A DNA stretch of 64,000 nt, from the NCBI GenBank assembly GCA_964505215.1, contig CAZDGU010000006.1, positions 118,023 to 182,022 of the forward strand. The letters run 5' to 3'. Within the stretch, counting starts at the first letter, position 1. The number at the start of each line of letters is the position of its first letter. Shown here piece after piece: positions 8,887-18,769 of this stretch. The DNA is from Gracilimonas sp964505215. Lineage in GTDB: Bacteria > Bacteroidota > Rhodothermia > Balneolales > Balneolaceae. The notes beneath the pieces are model-generated. The model was not told the DNA's origin and ran no database searches. It saw nothing but the letters and a program-made list of their open reading frames with translations. The translations under genes were made by a program, and so were the position numbers.

Positions 8887-11340
8887 CTAATTGGCAGTTG
8901 GTTTTAGCTTCATGGTACGCACTTCGCTTTCAGTGAAAAGTGTGGAGTCTTGATGGAGCCAGCGGTAGCGCCCGTCTAACCAAAGCTGAGTTTGGTCGCC
9001 ATAGTAATCAGAAAGCGGGTTTCCGGATTGCCCGGTGGGGAGCACGCTCTTACTTTTTCGCATATCTGACAAATCTGAAATTCGTCGGATAGAAGCTCCC
9101 AACACCATATCAAACGGATTATTCCAGCTATACTGACCGTTATTAACGCTCATTCCGTGTCCGGTAACATTATAAGGTCCCCGGCTTAAAATGTTATTCA
9201 CAATAAGCTTTAAAGCTTTTGATGCTCCCGGTGTTTCGGCCGCTTGGGTAAAAAATGGAGGTTTAAAGGTTAGCGTATGAAGCTGTTCCCATCTCCACTC
9301 AAAAGGCTCGCTGCCTAAGGAATCACTCAAAAATAAAATAGCATCCTGCATGCTTTTAACCACCATGTCTTCTTTTGTTTCTACCGAGTCGGTACTGACA
9401 TCATCAAACAGAGAACTTTCGGTATTAAGCAGGCCGGTCAGGGTTCGTACAGGAATATTTTCGTGATTGATGAAGTTGGTGTAGGCCACCTTTCCAAAAT
9501 CATCTTGCAGGGTGTTTTCGGAGAGCTTCATAAAAAAGACGTCAAAAATAGAAGCGGCCGTTGATTTTAAATCATACTCAAAATTCCAGTTCTCCAGATA
9601 AGAAATGGGGAGCTCAAAATTATATGCATCCTGATTTTTGATGATACTGAGAATTTCAGGAGTGATTTTAGCTGCAAAAGCTGAATAAGAATCGTTCTGA
9701 AGATTTTTGAATTCCTCATAACCCATTTTTTCAGAGGAAGTCAGTACCTGCTCAATTCGTTCTATGCGCGAAGGCGGCTCCCAAAACGTAGCGAGATAGT
9801 AGGGATAATTGTCAGTAGCTATTTTGTTATTGGCATTGGCAATCCAGCCTTTTTCGGGGTTGATAACGCGTGGCATTTTTTCGTGTGGAATGAAGTCCTG
9901 CCAGTCGTAAGAAGGATCCCAGCCTTTTCGCAACGTGATGGGATTTCCGGTGCGAATGGGAAGCTTTGCTACTGAGTGCATGGCAATATTTCCTTCCACA
10001 TCGGCATACATAAAATTGAGCCCGGGCACGCCAAAAGTGGGCAGTGCGTCTTTATATTCCTGAAAGTTTTCAGCCCAATTTATTTCATACAGCGTTCTGA
10101 ATTCGTTGGTGATTTCCTGCCCCGACCACTGCATAGAAATGAGCTTATCGCCCACAAGCTGCTGCTCCGGGTAAATATCAGAAATAACGGGACCGTGCTT
10201 GGTGTAGCGAATTTCAAAGGAGAGATCGTCGGCATCTTTTACTTTTATGATTTCTCTGATTTTTGAAAATGATTCGTAAACGGCGGTGCTGTCATTCAGA
10301 GAATCCACTACTACGCGACCTCGATCATTAGGATCCATTTGTTCGAGGAAAAAGTCGGTATCATCGCTCATCATGCTGGTGAAGGTCCACGCCATGTGGT
10401 CATTTTGGCCAATAATAACCGCAGGGACTCCCGCCAAGGTAGCTCCCGATATATTTTTGCCATTCAAATTCAAATGCACTTCATACCATTTTCCCGGCAT
10501 ATCGAGCCCAAGGTGCGGATCTCCCGCCAGCATCGGATATCCGGTTTCCGTTTTGCTGCCGTCTATCACCCAGGCGTTGCTGCCCACGTGCGTTCCTTCC
10601 ATTTGCAGCAGCTCGCGCTTTTTAATTTCTTGCCGAAGCATGGGCATAAGAGAAGAATAACCGAGTGATTCGGAATCATCGAGTGAGGTGGGAGCATCAT
10701 CCGGAAAATGAAGCTGAAGCTGCTCAAACTGAGATGCAGGGAGATGCTCTTTTAAATAACCGTAGGTTAATTCACTCCACCAGCCCATATTTAATTCCCA
10801 ACCCATCAGTCGGCTTACGGCTAAGGAGCGAGCCGGACTCCATTCAATAGGTGAAATTTCTGTTAAAGAAAACTGCACCGGAAGTCGGTTAGCGTTATTT
10901 GCAATAAATGCGTTTACACCTTGAGAATAGGCTTCTAAAACTTCCAGTTCTTGGGGTGAAAGTGCTTTCTCCAGCTGCTGTGCAATTTTCCAGAAACCAA
11001 GCGTACGCTGGTATTTATCAAGCTGAATGAGATCTTCATCATCTCCGAAAAATTCGGCAAATCGACCTTCAGCGGCAATTTGCGAGAGCGTCATTTGCCA
11101 CAAGCGATCTTGCGCGTGCACAAAACCCAGCGCGTAATATAAATCGGCCTCGTTATTGGCATAAATATGAGGAACGCCAAAATCATCCCAGTGAACGTCC
11201 ACTTCATCGGTAAGGCCTTCCAACGAAATGTTTTGTTCATAGTCAGGTAGTGGTTTGTAGAAGGTCCAGTAAAAGGAAATGCCGGCAAACCCAATAATTA
11301 GAATCAGAAAAAATATTAAGAATTTTACAAAAGTATTCAT
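8887..11340 (-). CDS. Penicillin acylase family N-terminal nucleophile hydrolase
   Basis: The 817-residue protein begins with a signal anchor (FVKFLIFFLILIIGFAGISF). It contains the autoprocessing junction GSNAWVIDG, where Ser254 would become the N-terminal nucleophile of the beta chain after self-cleavage. The alpha part carries DFGVPHIYANNEADLYYALGF, typical of the family. The chain ends with the usual GQSGNPLSDYYGDQT segment. Members hydrolyse amide bonds of penicillins, acyl-homoserine lactones or related acyl-amides; the substrate cannot be told from sequence. It is monocistronic between the terminator at 8.8 kb and a 214-bp spacer upstream. Location is periplasmic or membrane-anchored. 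Confidence 0.9.
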   Translation of the reverse strand: MNTFVKFLIFFLILIIGFAGISFYWTFYKPLPDYEQNISLEGLTDEVDVHWDDFGVPHIYANNEADLYYALGFVHAQDRLWQMTLSQIAAEGRFAEFFGDDEDLIQLDKYQRTLGFWKIAQQLEKALSPQELEVLEAYSQGVNAFIANNANRLPVQFSLTEISPIEWSPARSLAVSRLMGWELNMGWWSELTYGYLKEHLPASQFEQLQLHFPDDAPTSLDDSESLGYSSLMPMLRQEIKKRELLQMEGTHVGSNAWVIDGSKTETGYPMLAGDPHLGLDMPGKWYEVHLNLNGKNISGATLAGVPAVIIGQNDHMAWTFTSMMSDDTDFFLEQMDPNDRGRVVVDSLNDSTAVYESFSKIREIIKVKDADDLSFEIRYTKHGPVISDIYPEQQLVGDKLISMQWSGQEITNEFRTLYEINWAENFQEYKDALPTFGVPGLNFMYADVEGNIAMHSVAKLPIRTGNPITLRKGWDPSYDWQDFIPHEKMPRVINPEKGWIANANNKIATDNYPYYLATFWEPPSRIERIEQVLTSSEKMGYEEFKNLQNDSYSAFAAKITPEILSIIKNQDAYNFELPISYLENWNFEYDLKSTAASIFDVFFMKLSENTLQDDFGKVAYTNFINHENIPVRTLTGLLNTESSLFDDVSTDSVETKEDMVVKSMQDAILFLSDSLGSEPFEWRWEQLHTLTFKPPFFTQAAETPGASKALKLIVNNILSRGPYNVTGHGMSVNNGQYSWNNPFDMVLGASIRRISDLSDMRKSKSVLPTGQSGNPLSDYYGDQTQLWLDGRYRWLHQDSTLFTESEVRTMKLKPTAN

Positions 11341-11554
11341 ACAAAAAATGGCTGATGGTTAGGCTTGAAATTACACAATCTGCGCTCGATATGAATCATG
11401 AATTTTCGAATATAAGCATAGTGTGCAGTCAATATTTTGATGGCAGGTCTGCAATAATTTATGTTTGATATAATATTATCGGTATTTAGCAATAGCTGAA
11501 TGATTTTACGGTAACTTAAATTATATAAATGAGCATGAATCTAAAACGAGAAAA

Positions 11555-12034
11555 ATGGAAGTAAATTCACACCAAATTACCCGCGAGCAGCTTGTGCAGC
11601 AGCTGGAAGGCGGGCAAGCTTATTTGAAAATTGAGGAATTGCTGGAGGAAATTGAATTTGAAGATCTTGGGAAGCGCCCGGCCGGACTTCCTTATTCTTT
11701 TTACGAGCAATTTTCGCATATCCGAGTAGCTCAGTACGATATTTTAGACTTCACCCGAAACAGCGATTACGAGCAGATGGTCTGGCCGGATGAGTACTGG
11801 CCGCTAACGGCTGAGCCGGAATCGGAAGAGGAGTGGGAACAACTGAAGAAGTCGTTTTTCAAAGAGCGGGATGAAGTGATGAATTTAATTTTAGATCATG
11901 CCAACGGGCTTAATAAGCCATTGGAGCATGGAGATGGAGAAACGCTGCTTCGGGAAGCGCTGCTGGTTTTACAGCACAATGCGTATCACACCGGTCAGCT
12001 GGCTATTATTTATCGGCTGCTGACAGCAGAATAA
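11555..12034 (+). CDS. DinB-like four-helix protein
   Basis: A 159-residue soluble protein of the DinB/YfiT-type fold. A conserved histidine in the N-terminal half (FSHIRVAQYD) and HNAYHTGQLAIIYR at the C-terminus are the probable metal ligands. Family members act as metal-dependent, often thiol-linked, enzymes or have unknown function; DNA-damage induction is only documented for some. It is convergent with the lysoplasmalogenase gene, separated by 20 bp. Function remains unassigned beyond the fold. Confidence 0.8.
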   Translation: MEVNSHQITREQLVQQLEGGQAYLKIEELLEEIEFEDLGKRPAGLPYSFYEQFSHIRVAQYDILDFTRNSDYEQMVWPDEYWPLTAEPESEEEWEQLKKSFFKERDEVMNLILDHANGLNKPLEHGDGETLLREALLVLQHNAYHTGQLAIIYRLLTAE

Positions 12035-12054
12035 TAGGTGTCCAACACTCAGTT

Positions 12055-12741
12055 TTAGTGTGGGTGAAATTGTTTTAAAATTCCCATCATGATAAGTAAC
12101 TGAGCGGCGGCATAGGTTCCCATAATAAGAATACCGGCGTGACTGATGGGTGCCAGAAATTTATTTATGGCAATGAGCGCATCAGACAAAATAAAGATGA
12201 GTGAGCCAAAAAATACGAGCCGGAAGCTAAGGGTTGAAACGGTTTCTTTCCGATTTAACGCCATGGCCGACATGCTTAAAATAGCCATGGCATAAACGGA
12301 AACTGCTATTTTATGGGAGGTTCCCAGCACGGGAAAGAGCTGATATCCAAAAAGGATTCCCACCAATAAAAATACCGTTAGCCAATATGGATGCTTGCTC
12401 AAATAAGAAGCAGAAGGTTCAGAAGCTACAGATCTGTTGAAAGCAACGATATAACAAAGCTGTGAAATTAAAAAAGCAGAAAGTCCGGCCTCAAAAAAGA
12501 GCGGATTGGCGCCCGTAAACATCAGCAAAATATCTCCAAACCAGGAAAAGGTGAATGCCAGCAGCATCGCCTTGACGAGCTTATGAGGAATGCCTGCGGA
12601 ACGGGACAGAAAGTAACCGGCAATCCAAACCATAATGAGTGGCTTGAAAATGTACTGCAGCCAGGGGATTTCCACATAAGCGTGCAAAATTGAACCACAA
12701 ACAATAAAAGCGTAAAGCCCAATAGAGCGTTGTTTAATCAT
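12055..12741 (-). CDS. YhhN-family lysoplasmalogenase-like membrane protein
   Basis: The 228-residue protein has about eight hydrophobic helices and the YhhN pattern with conserved Asp in FTFSWFGDILLMF and SDALIAINKF. Eukaryotic TMEM86 relatives cleave the vinyl-ether bond of lysoplasmalogens; the role of bacterial copies is not settled. It follows the small SUI1 gene by 25 bp on the same strand. Confidence 0.8.
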   Translation of the reverse strand: MIKQRSIGLYAFIVCGSILHAYVEIPWLQYIFKPLIMVWIAGYFLSRSAGIPHKLVKAMLLAFTFSWFGDILLMFTGANPLFFEAGLSAFLISQLCYIVAFNRSVASEPSASYLSKHPYWLTVFLLVGILFGYQLFPVLGTSHKIAVSVYAMAILSMSAMALNRKETVSTLSFRLVFFGSLIFILSDALIAINKFLAPISHAGILIMGTYAAAQLLIMMGILKQFHPH

Positions 12742-12766
12742 CCGGATTTCTAAAAGGAATGCTTTG

Positions 12767-12988
12767 CTAAACTTCGTAGCCTTCTTTAGCTAATATTTTT
12801 TTAATGCGCTCCACATGATCGCCCTGAATTTCTATGGTTTTGCCTTTAACGGTACCACCGGTGCCCAGCTGGGTTTTCAGCTTTTTCTCCAGCTTTTCAA
12901 TTACGTCAGGATTGTGGGTAATACCACGAATTACAGAAACTTGTTTACCTTTTCGCCCTGCGGTTTCCATTTTTACGGTGACTTTCAT
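12767..12988 (-). CDS. Short SUI1/eIF1-like translation factor (YciH family)
   Basis: Only 73 residues: KMETAGRKGKQVSVIRGI, then GTGGTVKGKTIEIQGDHVERIKKILAKEGYEV, the conserved SUI1 core. Bacterial YciH proteins are normally about 105-110 residues; here the N-terminal extension is missing. An in-frame stop lies a few codons upstream of the ATG, so the short form is genuine in this sequence. E. coli YciH affects initiation fidelity; the role here is inferred. Probable two-gene unit with the lysoplasmalogenase gene. Confidence 0.85.
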   Translation of the reverse strand: MKVTVKMETAGRKGKQVSVIRGITHNPDVIEKLEKKLKTQLGTGGTVKGKTIEIQGDHVERIKKILAKEGYEV

Positions 12989-13201
12989 AACAATGTATTT
13001 TTAAATTAAAAATTCTATGATTTACAACACCAATACAGCAGAAAGAATTGAGAATTGATAACTTATCATTTTCTCAGCTTTCCAAAGTTATTGGCTCTGT
13101 TATGCTAAAGATTAGCATGAAAATTTCAATGTCTCCGAAGAACCCATCAAGCATTAAAGCTTTTGAACACTGATTTACAAGGTAAGCGTTAGGATTGATG
13201 C

Positions 13202-13239
13202 AAAAAAATAAAAGCCTGCATTATTTAAATACAGGCTTT
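13202..13239 (-). terminator. Intrinsic terminator of the Ig-repeat lipoprotein gene
   Basis: Stem AAAGCCTG/CAGGCTTT (13211-13218 with 13232-13239) is followed on the minus strand by TTATTTTTTTG, 20 bp beyond the stop codon of the 1226-residue protein. Confidence 0.8.
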
Positions 13240-13259
13240 ACATGTATCAATCAACTCGG

Positions 13260-16200
13260 TTAATTATTATTTGATCCGGGTTTTTTAGGGATGGTTTTTC
13301 TGCGAGTTCCACTAATTCCATCGTAAGTTGTAACATTTCCATTTGGAGCTGTTACTGAAATGAGAATAGTAAGGTCTGCCGGGTCGTTATTTTCATTATC
13401 AGTATCCCGGATTGAAAAACTAAATTCGGTAGCTTGCGGTCCTGGAAATAGGTTGTCACCCATTTTAAAATTACCAGACCCTGTGACTTCTATCCCATCA
13501 CCAGCTTTGATACTTACTTCTGTGCCTGCAGGCATAGGATTTCCGTTCAAATCAGTGATGGTATAATCAAATGAAGCTCCACCATTAGGCTGCAGGTCAA
13601 AAGTAGTTGGAGTTGCAGAGATTAGAGCAGAATTTGTAGAAAACACCACATTAGCTGATTTTTCTATCATTACGTTATTCTCGTTGATAGTTTTGGCTGT
13701 GATTTTAGCCAAACCTTCTCTGCCTCCAAACGGCGTTCCTCCAACAGTTTCTGCTTCTGATGGGCGCGGATCACCTGAAATCAGTTTCACACTTACCCGA
13801 CCTTGGTCATCCGTATGCCCAATTCCATTCCCTTCAATAATTCCGCCGGTAGTTTCAAAGTACACGGCGGTACCCGGCTTAACCGGATTACTGAATTTGT
13901 CCCCTACAATCACTTCAATAGTATTTTCAATGCCATTATAATCGTAGCCACCGAAATTATATTTAGTAGCCGCAATGCTAAAGTGATCAAGATCAGGAAA
14001 ACCACCATGAATGGTAATGGCAACAGGTTTTGAGCGTAGGGTAAGCCCAATATCAGCTCTGGTGATGGTAGCTTGAAGCATGACCACACCTGCTTTATTT
14101 CCACTGAATAAATTAGAGGTTACGCGTCCGGTGGAATTAGTAGCTGCTTTTTCGGGAAGAACACCTTCGCCACCACCGGGTCCATTAATGATTTCAAAAT
14201 CAACATCAACAGGATTGTCCATATTTAAAGGCCGGCCTGAGGAATCTTGTACTTGAAAAGTAAAAGCTGTATTAACAATTCCACCTGTTTCCTTAATGTT
14301 AATGGTTTCGCGCTGCACATTTTCTAAAATGAGTGACGCTGCACCCGCCGGAGGTCCCGAAACTCCACCACCTGTACCATTAATAGAAAGATCTTTATTA
14401 GTGGTAACCACACCGGATGGTGAAACTACTTGAATAATAATTTTTTCAGAGCCCGAAAAATTATCATTTGCTGTTACAGTAAAATTGAAATCAGTAATAC
14501 CTGTTCCACCAGCCAGCTCATTGGAAAGCGTAACTTGGGTATCGCCGGAAAGTTGTAATCCGGTCCCGGTTGCAGTCACATTTATTTTTGTTCCTGCAGC
14601 CATTGGGTTAGCGTTGAGATCTAAAACGGTATAATCTATTGGGCTTGACTTACTTCCCGGAGACAACGTTAATTCATTAATTCCGGTACTAATATCAGCT
14701 TTTGAAGTCGAGAATATAAACGGTGTATTTTCAGATATTGTGTTTCCGTTTTTATCTGTGGTAGTTGCAGTAACTGTTCCTTTTCCATTTGCAGGACGTG
14801 GATTTCCGGCAAAAAGAGTGACTTCTGCATATCCGTCCTCATCTGTATGTCCTGTTCCTGATCCCTGAATTACACCACCATCTGTTTCAAAATATACGGC
14901 GGTTCCGGGTTTAACAGGGTTGCTAAACTCATCTCCTAATCGAACTTTATAGTTAATTTCTACTCCATTTCTGTTGAAGCCTTCAATATTAGTATCAGTC
15001 AGTGGTTCTAATGTGAAGTGATTTGCATCCGGAAACCCGCCATGTACGGTAACGGCTACGGGTTTAGATTTAATATTTGTTCCCACGATTTGAGCTTGGA
15101 TCTGAACGACTCCGGCGGTATTTCCGGCATTCAGGTTTGAGGTAACGCGTCCTTGGGCATCGGTGGTAGCGGTGCTTGGAGTGATATTAGCTCCGCCCGG
15201 ATTGGCCAGAATGGAGAAGGCTACCTCCGCCTGGCTTTGGGCGTCCAGATTACGTCCGGCCGAATCTTGTACCTGAAAGGTGAAAGACGTATTGGTAACA
15301 CCGCCGGATTCAGCAATGTTAATCGTCTCGCTGCTCAGCGATACCAGCTCCATGGAAGCCGGGGCTTCGGGAGTGCCGGGAACTGAGCCGCCACCACCTT
15401 CACCAGAATCATTAGATGTTACCGTTATGAACTCTTTGGTAACTACCCCTGAAGGAGAAGTTACTGTAATAATTATGTTATCAGATCCGGTGAACTCTTC
15501 TTTAGCGGTTATACCGAATTTAAAGTTAGTAATATCATCTCCACCGGTTAACTCTTCCCCTAAAACGGTAGAAATTCGACCACTTAATGTAAGAGCTGCT
15601 TCTGTAGAAACTTCAATAGAGGTTTCGGGCGCCATGGGGTTGCCGTTTTTATCGGTAACCACATAGTTTAAGTCAATCTTTTCATTTTTTGTTATGCCAA
15701 CCTCATCAGAAGTATTAATGATGGCTTTCGATGATGTAAGTAGCAAGTCAATAGATTGCGAAATATTTTGATCATTTTTATCAACGGTAGTAGCAGTTAC
15801 AGTGGTGCTTCCGATGCCGGTTGGAGTGAAGTTGACCGTAGCACGCCCTGTTTCATTAGTATGTCCTTTTGCAGAGCCTTCTATAATATTGTTTGAGGTG
15901 CTGAAATAAACAGCAGTATTTGGTTTAACTGGATTACTAAACTCATCACCCAACTGAACACTAATAGGAATTTCAAGACCATTTTTGTACTCATGATTTA
16001 CGCTGTTAGCAGTAATATGGAAATGTCCTGCATCAGGAAAACCACCGTGAATAGTAATGGCAACCGGTTCAGACGTGATAACAATATCCTTTCTTGGCGC
16101 ATATTTTTGCGCATTTTGAGATGAAGGAACCATGCCTTTTTTCAAACTTTGCGTTCCGGAAAATTCATTTAAAGGAGTATGTTTTTGAGATTTGCTAAGG

Positions 16201-16940
16201 CTTTTTGATTCTGCATTAGCTGCTATTTTTGGAACAGTTCGTTCTATGCGTGCTTCAATTTTAACAACACCGGCGATATTGCCACTATTCAGAGATGCTT
16301 TTGCAAGTCCTTTTGCGTCTGTCCGTACTTTTTCAGGCGTAATGGATTCTCCTCCGCCCGGTCCGGAAGTAATTGAAAAGTGAACATCGACAGCGTGATC
16401 TATATCAAGACTATTTCCCGAGGAATCTTGAACTTCAAAGGTAATTAGTGAGCTTGTTTTTCCACCTGTTTCAGCTATGTGAATAGTTTCTTCGCTAATT
16501 TCAGAAAGCACAATTCTTGCAGCGCCTCCAGATGGACCGGAAGGTGTATCGTCGCCACCGCCTTCGCCATCATCACTACCGCCTTCTTCTCCGGTACTCA
16601 ACTCAAAATTGAAACCGGTTACTTTATCTTTTGGGGTAACCTTTAACGGTTTTTGAACCTCTTGAAAGTTTGGTGCCGAAACAGTAAGTGTTAAATCTGT
16701 GATTTCAATAATTTCGAGTGCACCTAATGAATAGTTACCGGCACTATCTGTTCTTGTGAACGTATTGCTGAGCTCATCCGGAGAAGAGACTTGAACCAGA
16801 GCTTCAATAATAGGCTCTCGTGTTTGTTGATTTATTACTTTTCCCTGAATAATGACGCCACCATCATCGGATGACTTGCAGGAGTAAAAAGCCGTTGCAA
16901 TGATAAAAGCCGAAATAGCAAAGAGAGAAAGTTTTCGCAT
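13260..16940 (-). CDS. Large Ig-like repeat surface lipoprotein
   Basis: The 1226-residue protein has a lipoprotein signal with lipobox cysteine 21 (FYSC). Residues about 30-115 form a carboxypeptidase-regulatory-like beta domain (VIIQGKVINQQTREPIIEALVQV). After a Gly/Asp/Ser-rich linker come three long repeats starting near residues 141, 528 and 865. Each begins with an ETI(H/N)I(A/K)E(T/S)GG segment, continues through GRVTSNLNAGNTAGVV-type and HGGFPDAxHF segments, and ends with an LxGNPM-type Ig fold. The units resemble invasin/Big_1 bacterial Ig domains. A Ser/Ala/Lys-rich insert occurs only in the first repeat. Probably a cell-surface stalk or adhesin; no T9SS sorting domain is seen at the C-terminus. 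It is monocistronic with its own terminator. Confidence 0.8.
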   Translation of the reverse strand: MRKLSLFAISAFIIATAFYSCKSSDDGGVIIQGKVINQQTREPIIEALVQVSSPDELSNTFTRTDSAGNYSLGALEIIEITDLTLTVSAPNFQEVQKPLKVTPKDKVTGFNFELSTGEEGGSDDGEGGGDDTPSGPSGGAARIVLSEISEETIHIAETGGKTSSLITFEVQDSSGNSLDIDHAVDVHFSITSGPGGGESITPEKVRTDAKGLAKASLNSGNIAGVVKIEARIERTVPKIAANAESKSLSKSQKHTPLNEFSGTQSLKKGMVPSSQNAQKYAPRKDIVITSEPVAITIHGGFPDAGHFHITANSVNHEYKNGLEIPISVQLGDEFSNPVKPNTAVYFSTSNNIIEGSAKGHTNETGRATVNFTPTGIGSTTVTATTVDKNDQNISQSIDLLLTSSKAIINTSDEVGITKNEKIDLNYVVTDKNGNPMAPETSIEVSTEAALTLSGRISTVLGEELTGGDDITNFKFGITAKEEFTGSDNIIITVTSPSGVVTKEFITVTSNDSGEGGGGSVPGTPEAPASMELVSLSSETINIAESGGVTNTSFTFQVQDSAGRNLDAQSQAEVAFSILANPGGANITPSTATTDAQGRVTSNLNAGNTAGVVQIQAQIVGTNIKSKPVAVTVHGGFPDANHFTLEPLTDTNIEGFNRNGVEINYKVRLGDEFSNPVKPGTAVYFETDGGVIQGSGTGHTDEDGYAEVTLFAGNPRPANGKGTVTATTTDKNGNTISENTPFIFSTSKADISTGINELTLSPGSKSSPIDYTVLDLNANPMAAGTKINVTATGTGLQLSGDTQVTLSNELAGGTGITDFNFTVTANDNFSGSEKIIIQVVSPSGVVTTNKDLSINGTGGGVSGPPAGAASLILENVQRETINIKETGGIVNTAFTFQVQDSSGRPLNMDNPVDVDFEIINGPGGGEGVLPEKAATNSTGRVTSNLFSGNKAGVVMLQATITRADIGLTLRSKPVAITIHGGFPDLDHFSIAATKYNFGGYDYNGIENTIEVIVGDKFSNPVKPGTAVYFETTGGIIEGNGIGHTDDQGRVSVKLISGDPRPSEAETVGGTPFGGREGLAKITAKTINENNVMIEKSANVVFSTNSALISATPTTFDLQPNGGASFDYTITDLNGNPMPAGTEVSIKAGDGIEVTGSGNFKMGDNLFPGPQATEFSFSIRDTDNENNDPADLTILISVTAPNGNVTTYDGISGTRRKTIPKKPGSNNN

Positions 16941-17085
16941 AGTTTTTATTTTAAAGAGTAATTAGACACTATAATGTTACATTAGAATTTGAATCAAGCA
17001 ACAAAAATTTTATAAATTGATAATCAGAATGCAGGAAATCCCCTCTAAGCATCTTAAAACTCTGAAAATTTGATATTAAATTAAC

Positions 17086-18288
17086 TTAAAGTTTAGTGGC
17101 TAATTCCGGCTCGGGTACATGTTTCCATACAATGTAGGCCATAATAAGGATCATGAAGGTACCGATAAGGGTATTACTTAAATAGCCGTACTGTACATAA
17201 AAAGGTCCGGCAACGGAGCCGCCGACACCGTATCCCACCTGCCCGATGGCTACCAATAAACTCATTAAAGATCCCCGGTTATCGGATGAAATGAGCTGGG
17301 TTGACAGTGCCTGAAACGGACTTATACGCATAGCCACCAGCGCCATGGCAGCAAAAAACAAAGGGTAAGCAATCCAAAATTCCGTAACAAAGTAAGTGGT
17401 AACGGCCATAACCAGTGAGAGACCCAGACAAGAAGTAATAATAATATTTTTGCGCCCAATTTGGTCCGAAATTTTTCCTACAACGGGACCTGTAATTACG
17501 TTTGCAATTCCCCCTACAAAAAATAGGGATGCTATAGCTGTTCCACTCACGCCAAAAGTGTTTTCGAGCCAGGTGGGTAAGTAAACTATATATACCGAAA
17601 TGCTTAAAAACATTACTAAATAAGAAAATGAAACAGCCCTCACGTCTGCGCGCCTGAGCAGCTCATAGTATTTGGTTAAAGCACCTTTTAAAGTAACCCT
17701 TTCGGCAGTAAGCTTAACGTTGGGTTGAGGGACTTTAAACAGGATAAGCACAAAGGTGAGCGCCATAATTGCACCAAACAGGGTGAATGGGGTGCGGAAG
17801 CCAAAAAGGTCAGCAAGCAGTGTTCCAATGGGGATGCCGAGAATCTGTCCCATAGCAATTCCGCTCATTACCCAGCCATTTGCCCAGCCTCTTTTTTCGT
17901 AGGGAAAATAATCACCCACATAAGCCACGGCTGCACCGCTAAGTACACCGCCGGCCATGCCTGCAAATGCACGAACTATTAGTAAGCCCGTAAAAGAGTC
18001 AACTAAAGCGTGCAAAATCAGAAAAAAAGAAATGCTGCCGGAGCCTATCAGTAAAACTTTTCGCCTCCCAATTTTGTCTGAAAGTGGACCGGTTATGATG
18101 GCAAAAAGCCCCACCATTACTGCGTAAATGGTAACGAGGCTGCCTAACGCCTGAAGTGGAGTGCCCAGTTGTTCATGAATGCGGGGCAAGATGGGAGAGA
18201 TTATCATAACCTGACTGCTTGCTCCAAACACAAGCAGCCAAAGTGCAAAAATAATTACGGTGGGATTACCTTGCTGTGGTTTTGTCAT
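17086..18288 (-). CDS. Major facilitator superfamily efflux-type transporter
   Basis: The 400-residue protein has about 12 hydrophobic helices and the MFS signature between helices 2 and 3 (GPLSDKIGRRKVLLIG), repeated in the second half (GKISDQIGRKNIIITS). It resembles drug:H+ antiporter-1 proteins of the Bcr/AraJ type. The substrate is not predictable. It is transcribed away from the type IV pilus-like operon across a 481-bp intergenic region. Confidence 0.85.
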   Translation of the reverse strand: MTKPQQGNPTVIIFALWLLVFGASSQVMIISPILPRIHEQLGTPLQALGSLVTIYAVMVGLFAIITGPLSDKIGRRKVLLIGSGSISFFLILHALVDSFTGLLIVRAFAGMAGGVLSGAAVAYVGDYFPYEKRGWANGWVMSGIAMGQILGIPIGTLLADLFGFRTPFTLFGAIMALTFVLILFKVPQPNVKLTAERVTLKGALTKYYELLRRADVRAVSFSYLVMFLSISVYIVYLPTWLENTFGVSGTAIASLFFVGGIANVITGPVVGKISDQIGRKNIIITSCLGLSLVMAVTTYFVTEFWIAYPLFFAAMALVAMRISPFQALSTQLISSDNRGSLMSLLVAIGQVGYGVGGSVAGPFYVQYGYLSNTLIGTFMILIMAYIVWKHVPEPELATKL

Positions 18289-18769
18289 ATTAAAAATTTT
18301 CAGTCAAGATAGAATGACTCTCACAAAAAACCTCATAAAATATTATGCTTTCTTTAAGGTTCAGTTTTGGGCCTTGTTTAATTTCTTTTTGTATTTAAAA
18401 TCTACGGCAGAAATAATGAGTTGACTGAGTTTACAGTAGATTTAAGCTCCTTAGTGAAAATAAAATTCTGACTGTTTTGTAATTAAAAAGTAGATTTTAG
18501 CATCTCAGAACAGTATTCTTGACCGGTCAAAAATTTGTTGATGTATTGATTGGGCTTATGGCAATGTAAATTCATTGTTTATGAGATGCCTAAACTTAGG
18601 TTTTTTTCATAAAATGTAGTTTATTGTAACAAATGGGGGCGAAGATGCTCTTTAGGTATGAACAGTCCGGAATCTTTTAAATCTTTCCACAGCTGGATTT
18701 ACAAAGCCGGACAACAATTTTAAAATTACAGTAGTGATTTTTAAAAAACTTAGAAGTAGTTAGAAAAAT
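18289..18769. other. 481-bp divergent intergenic region with a palindrome
   Basis: No gene is seen. The space separates the MFS gene (minus) from the pilus-like operon (plus) and must hold promoters for both. It contains a perfect 12-bp palindrome TTGACCGGTCAA (18519-18530) and a short inverted repeat GTCCGG/CCGGAC spanning about 18665-18713 that could form in the 5' leader of the plus-strand transcript. Confidence 0.6.
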
